Source: a virus. Taken from it: 30,163 nucleotides of DNA. How positions within the stretch are numbered: position 1 is the first letter of the stretch; each line of letters begins with the position of its first letter. The notes beneath the pieces are model-generated. The model did no database searches. It was not told the origin of the DNA and saw only the letters and a list, made by a program, of their open reading frames with translations. The DNA lies in IMG/VR virus record IMGVR_UViG_3300020468_000043, positions 1-30,163 of that record, one strand, 5' to 3'. Shown here piece by piece: positions 8,103 to 16,500 of this stretch. A program made the position numbers and the translations under genes.

Positions 8103-9366
8103 GGAAGAAAAAACAATAGAAGAAGTAGTGGTGGATAAAAATGAGTCTACCACTACCACACAGGAAAAACCTGTGGAAGAAAAAGTACAAGTTAAAAAAA
8201 AGAGGGGTAGACCTTCATTAAAAAAACAATCAGATGATAATGTTATAAAAATTGACTTATCAAAACCACCAATAAAAAAAGAAGAAGATGCCGTTGAAGA
8301 GCAAAGCACAGATGAGGTTCCTGTTCGCGACGAACCCGAAGCTAGCAAAGAGGTTCTTGAAGAAAACAAGCAAGACACAGATGAAAAACTTACCGAACAA
8401 AAAGAGGAAGAAAAGGTAGAAGAGCAACCTGTACTTGAAGAAATAAAAGAAGAAGAAGAAAAACAAGTTCAAGAAAAAACAGCAGAATTAACTGAAGAAG
8501 TTAAAGAAGCTGTAGAAGAACAAAAAGAAACTGGAGTTGAATTACCTGAAAACATACAAAAGGTAGTTGAATTTATGGAAGAAACTGGAGGAAGTCTAGA
8601 AGATTATGTTAGACTAAATCAAGATTACAGTAAGCTAGATGATAATTCTTTATTATTAGATTACTATAAACAAACAAAACCTCATTTATCAAGTGATGAA
8701 ATAAATTTTCTAATTGAAGATACTTTTCTTTATGACGAAGATGTTGATGATGAAAGAGATGTTAAAAGAAAAAAACTAGCATTTAAAGAGCAAGTTGCCA
8801 ATGCTAGATCCCACTTAGACGGGCAAAAGTCTAAATATTATAAAGAAATCAAAGCTGGTTCTAGGTTAACACCTGAACAACAAAAAGCTATGGATTTTTT
8901 TAATCGTTATAATAAAGAGACTGAAGAGTCTCAAAAAGTAGCAGAAAGACAAAAATCTTTATTTAACAAAAAAACTAATGAAGTTTTTTCTGACACGTTC
9001 AAAGGTTTTGAATATAATGTTGGAGATAAAAGATATAGGTTTAATGTCAAAGAGGCTGATAAAGTAAAAAATACTCAAAGCGATATTAATAATTTTATTA
9101 GAAAGTTTCTAAATGAAAATAATGAAATGTCAGATGCTAAGGGTTATCATAAATCTTTATTCACGGCCATGAACTCTGATGCTATAGCTAAACATTTTTA
9201 TGAACAAGGTAAAGCTGATGCTATTAAAGAAAGCGTTGCTAAATCTAAAAACATAAATATGGGCTCCAGATCTTCTCATAATGAAGTTGAAGCTGGAGGT
9301 ATGAAAGTTAGAGTATTAGGTGATGATTCTGCTAGTTTTAAATTTAAACTTAAAAACAATAAATAA
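8101..9366 (+). CDS. Scaffold-like capsid assembly protein with AT-hook
   Basis: 421 residues, directly upstream of the major capsid gene, the usual scaffold position. The first 35 residues are acidic, then KKKRGRPSLKK at about residues 33-43 is a classic AT-hook DNA-binding motif. Residues about 60-145 are a highly charged Glu/Lys-rich stretch, likely disordered or coiled coil. Residues about 150-340 look helical, with FMEETGG and NQDYSKLD segments I associate with phage scaffold proteins. A basic C-terminus (FKFKLKNNK) could bind the capsid shell, as scaffold C-termini do. It probably directs capsid assembly from inside and then leaves or is cleaved. A GC-rich codon patch at 8321-8345 stands out from the rest. 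No protease motif is seen. Confidence 0.75.
   Translation: MEEKTIEEVVVDKNESTTTTQEKPVEEKVQVKKKRGRPSLKKQSDDNVIKIDLSKPPIKKEEDAVEEQSTDEVPVRDEPEASKEVLEENKQDTDEKLTEQKEEEKVEEQPVLEEIKEEEEKQVQEKTAELTEEVKEAVEEQKETGVELPENIQKVVEFMEETGGSLEDYVRLNQDYSKLDDNSLLLDYYKQTKPHLSSDEINFLIEDTFLYDEDVDDERDVKRKKLAFKEQVANARSHLDGQKSKYYKEIKAGSRLTPEQQKAMDFFNRYNKETEESQKVAERQKSLFNKKTNEVFSDTFKGFEYNVGDKRYRFNVKEADKVKNTQSDINNFIRKFLNENNEMSDAKGYHKSLFTAMNSDAIAKHFYEQGKADAIKESVAKSKNINMGSRSSHNEVEAGGMKVRVLGDDSASFKFKLKNNK
8125..8175 (+). other. Tandem RNA hairpins inside 5' end of scaffold gene
   Basis: The first hairpin pairs 8125-8135 with 8146-8156: 11 base pairs with one G-U wobble and a 10-base loop. A second follows at once, pairing 8159-8164 (CACAGG) with 8170-8175 (CCTGTG) around an AAAAA loop. 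Both lie within codons 9-25 of the scaffold gene. In a genome this AT-rich such stems are conspicuous. They could slow initiation or early elongation or affect mRNA stability; the base pairing is seen, the function is inferred. Confidence 0.5.
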
Positions 9367-9396
9367 ATTTTAAAAAACAATTAAAAATATAGAATT

Positions 9397-10833
9397 ATGG
9401 CAATTACTAGTGCAAGTGCGCCTGATGCTGCGCCGCGCAAACAAACGTTAAGTACCAATTATATTGATTTTACAGATGGATCAACAGGTTGGGAACAGCA
9501 ATACTTACCAGATCTTATAGAGCAAGAGTCTGAGATCTTTGGTAAAAGGACAATAGCAGGTTTTTTATCACAAATTGGTGCTGAAGAACCTTCACAATCT
9601 GATCGAGTTGTTTGGTCAGAGCAGGGTAGATTACATTTAGCATATACTGCTAAGTATAAAGATAGCAATGACACTTATGAAATTGAAAATGATATTGATG
9701 GTAATTCAGTAGGTGTTAATCATGGTATTAGAGTAGGTGACATGGTTATAATGTCTATATCTAATGCAACTGCAAAAGGTTATGTTAGTGCTGTCAATGA
9801 AGATGGTGATAATGCAGCTGAATTTACAGTTTTATCTTATGCTGCTGCTAATATGGCAACTGCTTTAGGTTCTACTGCTACTACTTCTGAGTTAGTTAGA
9901 GTTTTAGTTATTGGTTCTGAATTTGAAAAAGGAACTGATGGTAGAAGCGCTGCAAATCAACCTCAATTTAAATCTCTTTCTAATAAGCATATTATTTTAA
10001 AGGATTATTATGAAGTATCAGGATCTGATACATCTTCTATTGGTTGGGTTGAAGTAACTGGTGAAGAAGGTCAAACTGGTTATCTTTGGTATTTAAAAGC
10101 TGAAGGTGATACTAGAGCTAGATTTACTGATTATTTAGAAATGACACTTTTAGAAGCTGAACTTGCTGTTGCTGGTGCTGGTGCTATTGGTGGTACTGAT
10201 TCAGGAACAAGTGATGGTACTCAAGGTTTATTTCAAGCAATTACTTCACGTGGGCATCAGTCTACTGGTGTTACTGGAGTAAATGCTGCGACTGACTTAG
10301 CTGAGTTTGATGCTATTTTAGCAGTGTTTGATCAAAATGGATCTATTGAAGAGAACATGTTATTTGTTGACAGAAGTACATCATTAGCAATGGATGATAT
10401 GCTTGCTTCAATGAACTCATATGGTGCTGGCGGTACTTCTTATGGAGTATTTAGCAACAGTGAAGATATGGCTTTGAATTTAGGATTTACAGGATTTAGA
10501 AGAGGTTCTTATGACTTCTATAAGTCTGATTTTAAATATCTAAATGACAAAGGTACTCGTGGTGCTTTAAATGACACAGTTAATAATATTAGAGGTGTTG
10601 TTGTACCTGCTGGTGTATCTTCAGTTTACGATGAGCAGTTAGGAAAGAACTTAAAGCGACCATTTTTGCATGTTCGTTACAGGACTTCTCAAACTGATGA
10701 TCGAAAAATGAAAACTTGGATTACAGGATCTGTAGGAGCACAAACTTCTGGAAAAGATGTAATGGAAGTACATTACCTCTCTGAAAGATGTTTAGTAACT
10801 CAAGGAGCTAATAACTTTATGTTATTAAATTAA
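9397..10833 (+). CDS. Major capsid protein (HK97-fold, crAss-like type)
   Basis: Forms the icosahedral shell. 478 residues, the usual length for crAss-like capsid proteins. Segments that match my memory of that family are YLWYLKAEGDTRARF, near residue 230, SIEENMLFVDRS near 318, FRRGSYDFYKSDFKYLND near 366, and a C-terminus reading SERCLVTQGANNF. The N-terminal arm is rich in Ala, Ser and Pro. There is no obvious propeptide cleavage signal. It follows the scaffold gene with a 30-base A/T leader and is followed by a strong terminator, which fits very high and partly separate expression. A short GC-rich cluster of codons at 9418-9438 is unlike the rest of the gene. The identification is from sequence memory plus position. 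Confidence 0.9.
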   Translation: MAITSASAPDAAPRKQTLSTNYIDFTDGSTGWEQQYLPDLIEQESEIFGKRTIAGFLSQIGAEEPSQSDRVVWSEQGRLHLAYTAKYKDSNDTYEIENDIDGNSVGVNHGIRVGDMVIMSISNATAKGYVSAVNEDGDNAAEFTVLSYAAANMATALGSTATTSELVRVLVIGSEFEKGTDGRSAANQPQFKSLSNKHIILKDYYEVSGSDTSSIGWVEVTGEEGQTGYLWYLKAEGDTRARFTDYLEMTLLEAELAVAGAGAIGGTDSGTSDGTQGLFQAITSRGHQSTGVTGVNAATDLAEFDAILAVFDQNGSIEENMLFVDRSTSLAMDDMLASMNSYGAGGTSYGVFSNSEDMALNLGFTGFRRGSYDFYKSDFKYLNDKGTRGALNDTVNNIRGVVVPAGVSSVYDEQLGKNLKRPFLHVRYRTSQTDDRKMKTWITGSVGAQTSGKDVMEVHYLSERCLVTQGANNFMLLN

Positions 10834-10844
10834 TAACTATTATA

Positions 10845-10880
10845 ATACTACCTCACTTAAATGTGGGGTAGTATATTTTT
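10845..10880 (+). terminator. Rho-independent terminator after capsid gene
   Basis: A 12-bp stem pairs 10845-10856 with 10863-10874 (one G-T wobble) around a 6-base loop, then ATTTTT. It lies 11 bases after the capsid stop and contains the only notable GC cluster in the gap, the usual form of an intrinsic terminator. Confidence 0.85.
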
Positions 10881-10883
10881 AAA

Positions 10884-10901
10884 ATTATATTATATTATAT
10901 C
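10884..10901 (+). promoter_or_regulatory. ATTAT-repeat leader before virion gene
   Basis: Three tandem ATTAT pentamers at 10884-10898, ending 3 bases before the ATG at 10902. The same 15-base string occurs before the scaffold gene. It starts 3 bases after the terminator T run, so it could be part of a new promoter or only a translation leader. No Shine-Dalgarno is present. Confidence 0.4.
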
Positions 10902-11723
10902 ATGGCAAAAAAAACAGTAAATAAGAAAAAAGTAACAGCACCAATATTAGAAAATAATACTGATGTTGTTGAGACAATAACAAAACCTGAAGTAAAAAAT
11001 AATACTTGGGAAATAAAAGATAGGATGTATTATCTAACTAAAAATAGATCACCTTTAACATATTTAATTAGAGGTAGTAATATATTTTGGTTTGATGAGG
11101 AAAAAGGTTATGAAAGAGAGCTAAAATATACATCTAATCAAAGAACTTGTTTTGTTGATGAAATGAAAGGTGAGCAAAGATTAGAACATATTATATTTCA
11201 AAATGGATCTTTGTTTGTACCTAAAAATAAAACAGTGTTACAAAAATTATTATCATTATATCATCCTCATAGAGGATCATTATTTGAAGAGCATAAACCT
11301 GCTCAAATAGCTGCTGATGAACTTGATATATTAGAAGTAGAAATAGAGGCACTAAATACAGCTAAAAATATTGACATTGATTTAGCAGAAGCAGTGATGA
11401 GAGTAGAAGTTGGTTCTAGGGTATCAGAGATGAGTTCTAAGGAACTTAAAAGAGATTTATTAATATATGCTAAGAATAATCCAGATGTGTTCTTAGAACT
11501 TGTTAATGATCCAAATGTTCAACTTAGAAATTTTGGTATAAAAGCCACTGAACTTAATATTATAAAAATATCACCAGATCAAAGAAATTTTTTATGGGGA
11601 TCTAATGATCGTAAATTAATGACAGTACCTTTTGATGAACATCCATATTCTGCGTTAGCATCTTGGTTTAAAACTGATGAAGGCATGGAAGTTTATGCGA
11701 GTATTGAAAAACAATTAAAGTAA
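10902..11723 (+). CDS. Conserved virion structural protein
   Basis: 273 residues. The first 35 residues are basic and low in complexity (MAKKTVNKKKV). The core contains NRSPLTYLIRGS near residue 48, IFWFDEEKGYERELKY near 60, and SLYHPHRGSLFEE near 122, segments I recall from a conserved structural protein placed just after the capsid gene in crAss-like and related phages. Function in the family is not settled; capsid-associated or minor head protein is most likely. It sits alone between two strong intrinsic terminators, so it may be expressed at its own level. The second half is predicted largely helical (ELKRDLLIYAKNNP). No signal peptide or membrane segment. Confidence 0.7.
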   Translation: MAKKTVNKKKVTAPILENNTDVVETITKPEVKNNTWEIKDRMYYLTKNRSPLTYLIRGSNIFWFDEEKGYERELKYTSNQRTCFVDEMKGEQRLEHIIFQNGSLFVPKNKTVLQKLLSLYHPHRGSLFEEHKPAQIAADELDILEVEIEALNTAKNIDIDLAEAVMRVEVGSRVSEMSSKELKRDLLIYAKNNPDVFLELVNDPNVQLRNFGIKATELNIIKISPDQRNFLWGSNDRKLMTVPFDEHPYSALASWFKTDEGMEVYASIEKQLK

Positions 11724-11730
11724 AAGATTT

Positions 11731-11775
11731 AATAATAGTGTGATTATATGTTTGTAGTCACACTATTATTTTAAA
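11731..11775 (+). terminator. Intrinsic terminator before connector genes
   Basis: A perfect 13-bp inverted repeat pairs 11731-11743 with 11758-11770 around a 14-base loop, followed by TT and an A run. It lies 7 bases after the stop of the preceding gene. The stem is only moderately GC-rich, but it is long and exact. The trailing A run would also give a T tract on the other strand, although no gene there needs it. Confidence 0.75.
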
Positions 11776-11784
11776 AAAATAATT

Positions 11785-12492
11785 ATGGCAGTAAGTGTAA
11801 ATACAGTATATCAAAGAGTTTTGGCAATAGCCAATAAAGAACAAAGAGGTTATATAACACCTCTTGAATTTAACTTATTTGCCAACCAAGCTCAATTAGC
11901 AGTATTTGAGCAATATTTTTATGATGTAAATCAGTTTAATAGAGTACCTGGAAATGACACGGAGTATTCTAATATGCTTGATTTACTAAATGAAAAAATA
12001 GCTATATTTCAAAAATATTTACAAGATGTTAGTATGTCAGGATCAATAGGTACAATACCTGCTGATGTTTATAGATTAGGTTCTGTACAATATGTTGGAG
12101 ATACATATCCTATTGAAATAGATGAAGTTAGACTTAATGATGTTATAGACTTAGAAAAATCACCTTTAACTAGAGCTACTACATCTAGACCTTATTACAT
12201 AAGACTTACAGAAACAACTATAAAAATATATCCATCTACATTAGCTGATTCAAGTAGTATAGTTTGTAATTATGTAGATAAACCTACAACAGTTTCTTGG
12301 GCATATACAGTTGTTAATAATCAAGCACTATATAATTCTGCAAATGCTGTTGATTTTGAACTTCATGAGTCTGAAGAAACAGAGCTTGTATTAAAAATAT
12401 TAGAATTAGCTGGTGTATCTATAAAAGAACCACAATTATATCAAGTAGCTTCTCAAGAAGAAATAAAAAAATTACAACAAGAAAAAGCATAA
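11785..12492 (+). CDS. Head-tail connector / ring-type protein
   Basis: 235 residues, starting MAVSVNTVYQRVLAIANKEQ and followed by a helical segment GYITPLEFNLFANQAQLAVF. The pattern of an N-terminal helical bundle followed by a beta-rich domain (IGTIPADVYRLGSVQYVG, about residues 90-107) is typical of neck ring or adaptor proteins of podoviruses, and I remember this start from structural proteins of aquatic Bacteroidota phages. It probably stacks below the portal. The C-terminus is helical and charged (EEIKKLQQEKA). It follows a terminator by 14 bases, so it may open a new transcription unit, and the next gene begins 3 bases later. Exact ring assignment is uncertain. Confidence 0.65.
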   Translation: MAVSVNTVYQRVLAIANKEQRGYITPLEFNLFANQAQLAVFEQYFYDVNQFNRVPGNDTEYSNMLDLLNEKIAIFQKYLQDVSMSGSIGTIPADVYRLGSVQYVGDTYPIEIDEVRLNDVIDLEKSPLTRATTSRPYYIRLTETTIKIYPSTLADSSSIVCNYVDKPTTVSWAYTVVNNQALYNSANAVDFELHESEETELVLKILELAGVSIKEPQLYQVASQEEIKKLQQEKA

Positions 12493-12495
12493 TAG

Positions 12496-13593
12496 ATGGG
12501 ATTATTAGGAACAACAACTGAGCAAAGCTATTATAGTCAAAGTCAATCTTTTACTGCTACAGCCAGCCAAACAAGATTTGTATTAACAACAACTTTTTTT
12601 CCAACTTTACCTACAGCTGAAACTCAATTTGATGTTTTTGCTGATGGAACACAATTATCAAACTCACTTTATAGTTATAGTTCACCTAATTTAGATTTTT
12701 CATCAGGAAGAACTGCAGGTGAAATTATATTAGTAAAAGAAACTGCACAAGGAGAAACATTTGGTAATTATCAGTTTTTAAGTCTTGATGATATTATAAG
12801 CAATTTTATAGTATCTTATGTTGGAACTGAAAAAATAATTAATAGAGTTAGAAGAGCTGATATTGCTTTTCATGCTCAAAGAGCATTACAAGAGTTTAGT
12901 TATGATACATTTAAGTCAAGTAAAAGCTTTGAGGTAGATGTACCACCAACTCTTGTAATACCTTTACCTCAAGATTATGTTAACTATGTTAAAATATCTT
13001 TTGTAGAATCTGATTCAGGTATAAAAAGAATTTTATATCCTACAAGAAATACAAGTAATCCTAGAGCATTATTGCAAGATTCTGATTATAATTTTTTGTT
13101 TGACAGTAATGGTGCTGCATTAGAAGCAAGTAATTCAGTTTCTTGGACTAAGTTTAAAACTATAACTTCAGATGATTCAAACACAACATCAGAAGATGCT
13201 ATGGATGAAAGAAATGAATTACTTGTTGGTGGTAGATATGGATTAACACCAGAGTCTGCTCAAATAAATGGCAGTTACTACATTGATCAACTTAGAGGTA
13301 ATATACATTTTAGCTCTGTTATATCAGGTAAAACTATAATATTAGATTATATAAGCGATAGTTTAGGTACAGACGCTGAAATGCTTGTGCATAAATTTGC
13401 TGAAGAAGCAATGTATAAATATCTTGCTTATGCAATACTTTCAACAAAAGCAAATGTACCAGAGTATATAGTTAATAGATTTAGAAAAGAAAGTTTTGCT
13501 TCTAAAAGAGTTGCTAAATTAAGATTATCAAATCTTAAATCTGAAGAATTAACTCAGGTTATGAGAAATAAATCTAAAAGAATAAAACATTAA
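12496..13593 (+). CDS. Neck/tail ring or tube-like protein
   Basis: 365 residues. Residues about 15-85 form a beta-rich, Ser/Thr-rich domain resembling an inserted fibre-anchor or Ig-like module. From about residue 110 a helical segment reads RRADIAFHAQRALQEFSYD, then a beta segment IPLPQDYVNYVKISFV, an arrangement I associate with podovirus tail-tube or ring proteins. The C-terminus is helical and very basic (NLKSEELTQVMRNKSKRIKH). Spacing to the genes on each side is 3 bases, which implies coupled translation with the connector and the muzzle protein. It likely forms one of the rings between portal and muzzle. The N-terminal beta module may be an attachment site for fibres, which is inference. 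Confidence 0.65.
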   Translation: MGLLGTTTEQSYYSQSQSFTATASQTRFVLTTTFFPTLPTAETQFDVFADGTQLSNSLYSYSSPNLDFSSGRTAGEIILVKETAQGETFGNYQFLSLDDIISNFIVSYVGTEKIINRVRRADIAFHAQRALQEFSYDTFKSSKSFEVDVPPTLVIPLPQDYVNYVKISFVESDSGIKRILYPTRNTSNPRALLQDSDYNFLFDSNGAALEASNSVSWTKFKTITSDDSNTTSEDAMDERNELLVGGRYGLTPESAQINGSYYIDQLRGNIHFSSVISGKTIILDYISDSLGTDAEMLVHKFAEEAMYKYLAYAILSTKANVPEYIVNRFRKESFASKRVAKLRLSNLKSEELTQVMRNKSKRIKH

Positions 13594-13596
13594 AGT

Positions 13597-16500
13597 ATGG
13601 CAAATTTAAAACATCACTTTCGTAGAGGTCGTATGAACAAAGATCTTGACGAAAGATTATTGCCTAATGGTGAATACAGAGATGCGCAAAACGTAGAAAT
13701 AATTACTTCTGAAGGATCTGACGTAGGTTCTGTGCAAAACGTATTAGGCACTGTTTTAAAAAGAGGTAGAACATACGATGAAAATACTCAAGTATTAACA
13801 GAGTGGTCTGCAGACTCTAATTTATTTGATTTAATAAATCCAACTTGTATTGGATCATTTGTTGATACTCGAAATGATAATATATATTGGTTTATACATT
13901 ATTCTTTTTTAAATACTGCAGGCGATGCAATTACTAATGGTAGTGCTGTTGTAGAATATGAACACAGCACAGGCATTATCCAACCTATATTAGTTGATGT
14001 AAATAATATTTTAAATTTTAGTTCTAACTTTTTAATAACAAGTATAAATGTTATAGATGGTTTATTATTTTTTACAGATAATCAAACTGAACCTAAAAGA
14101 ATAAATATAAAAAAATTTAAAGAAGGTACTACTGTAGGTTCAGATCAATTCAAAGTACAAACAAAATACTTAGGTTCATCAGGCAATGATTTTACAGAAA
14201 ATGATATAACTGTAATAAAACTCTCACCAACCAAAAAGCCTGAATTAAGTTTATCTGCATCACAAAGAACAGGTGCAGGAACATCTATCGAACCAATAAA
14301 TCTAACTTCAACAAGTGTAAGTTTTAAAACAAGTGATGATGCTGATGGTGTATCAATAGCAACTGGTTCTGACTTAACATTAAATTTTCCAAATGCACCA
14401 AACTATATAAAAAAAGATATATTAAAATTATCATTTACAGAAAGTGATAGTATAGAAGGTGATGTAGTTTATGAAATAATTGTACGAGTTGCTGAAAAAG
14501 TTAATGATAAATCAATTAAAGTTAAAATAAATGTAATACCTGATGACGTACCTTTTGGTACTAATTTGCCTTGGGAAGTAGTTTTAGTTGAGGATGAGCC
14601 ATTATTTGAATTTAAGTTTGTAAGGTTTGCTTATAGATATAAGTATATAGATGGTGAATATTCTACTTTTTCACCTTTTTCAAATATAGCTTTTTTACCA
14701 TCAAATTTTGAATATAAATCATCTGATGGTTTTAATGTTGGTATGACTAATACTGCTAGAAAAATTGAAATACAAACTTTAGAAACACCACCTGTTGGAG
14801 TTATTGAAGTTGATTTACTTTATAAAGAAACTAATGACAATAACGTATATGTTGTTGATAGAATTAAAACAGAAGATTTATCTACAGAGTTTCCATATCA
14901 AATAAAAAGTGAAATAGTTGGTGATGTAATTGAGTCTAATCAAATACTTAGATCTTTTGATAATGTACCTATAAAAGCTCAAGCTCAAGAAATTAGTGGT
15001 AGTAGAGTACTTTATGGTAATTATACCGAAGGTTATGATATAGAAAATGATAGATTACCTGATATTGAAACAACACACGTATCAGCTGATATAACAACAG
15101 TTGGTTCACCTGAAAAATCTATTAAAACACAAAGAACTTATCAAGTTGGTGTAGTTTATCTAGATGCTTTTGGTAGAGAAACACCTGTTTTTTCTAAAAA
15201 AGAAGCAGCCATAACATTACCAAAACAACATGCAGATAAAGTAAATAGTTTAAGTTGTAAACTTTTAAACAACGCGCCTACATTTGCCACACATTTTAAA
15301 TATTTTGTTAAAGAAACTTCTAGTGAATACTATAATCTTGCATTAGATAGATTTTATTTAGCTGAAGATGGTAATATATGGTTGTCTTTTCCATCATCAG
15401 AAAGAAATAAAGTTACAGAAGAAGATTATTTAATTTTAAAAAAAGAGCATGACAAATCTGTATTTGTAGGTGTAGATGATAGTAAACCAAATCCAAGCGC
15501 TAGATATAAAGTTTTAGATATTAGAAATAACGTACCAGATTTTATAGCTACAGAACTTAAATCAATAGCCGTTGCAACGGTAGAATGTAGAGTTTCAGGT
15601 TCTGCTTTATTAAATGAGCCAGTAATTAATGGAATATCTTTTCAGTTTTTAGGTCCAACTGATGCTTTAAATACTAGCTTTTACAACGCATTTACTTCAG
15701 ATTCAGAAATAGTTATAACAACAACTAATGGTAGCACTAGAAGATATAAATTAGAAAAAGGTGGTCCAACAGGAAAACAAGAGCTTAGTCAAGAAATATA
15801 TGATATTACATTAAGGGAGTCTATAAAAGAAACTGATGAAGATATATTTATTAGTAGTAGTACTAGTGCATTAATAGATGGATCTAATAACGCAATTGAT
15901 ATTGAAATTGAAGTTTTAAAAAAAGAAAAAGTAGAAAAAGCTCAATTTTTTGGTAGATTTTTTCTTAAAATAAATAGAGATGAAATTTTTGATGAAAAAA
16001 TTATTCAAACATTTCCGTCTGCAACAACTGAATTTGTAAAAGTTAGAAATGTTAATGTAAAGCAGTTTTCAGAAAGTGATGTTAATGATGAAAAGAAAAA
16101 TGGTATTACTGATTTTTGTTGGACTGATACTCTTCCAGATGGTCGTTTTAGTTTAGATACTCCTGGACATCCTAAACAAGGAAAAAATGAGTTTATATTA
16201 CATTTGGCAGGGTTAAATGTAGGTAGTGGTAAACTTGATAAAAATAGTTTATACGAAAATGTCTTAACAACACCTTTTTCAACAAGCATAACAACAAATG
16301 GTACTTTTATACAATTTGAAAATAAAAATGGAGATAAAGGTTCAATATATAAAATTTTAAACACTAATGTAACCACTGAGTTTAGAGGTGAAAAATCTAG
16401 AAGAAAAAGAATATCTGGTAGAAGAAGAAATTTTGAAATTACTATAGAAAAAGTAACAAATGACATAACAAATAAAGGAAAAGAATATGATGATTCTTTT

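Noticed and set aside
8094-8472. Minus-strand frames opposite the scaffold gene
   Set aside because: They arise from the Glu/Lys-rich codons of the scaffold, giving Phe/Ser-rich nonsense protein on the other strand.
11747-11754. TATGTTTG resembling the Bacteroidota -7 promoter element (TAnnTTTG)
   Set aside because: It lies in the loop of the second terminator and no TTG is seen at the expected -33 position, so chance is more likely.
16005-16466. 153-codon open frame on the minus strand inside the muzzle gene
   Set aside because: It is fully contained in a strongly supported gene, has no leader of the type seen here, and its composition is the reverse of the coding strand.
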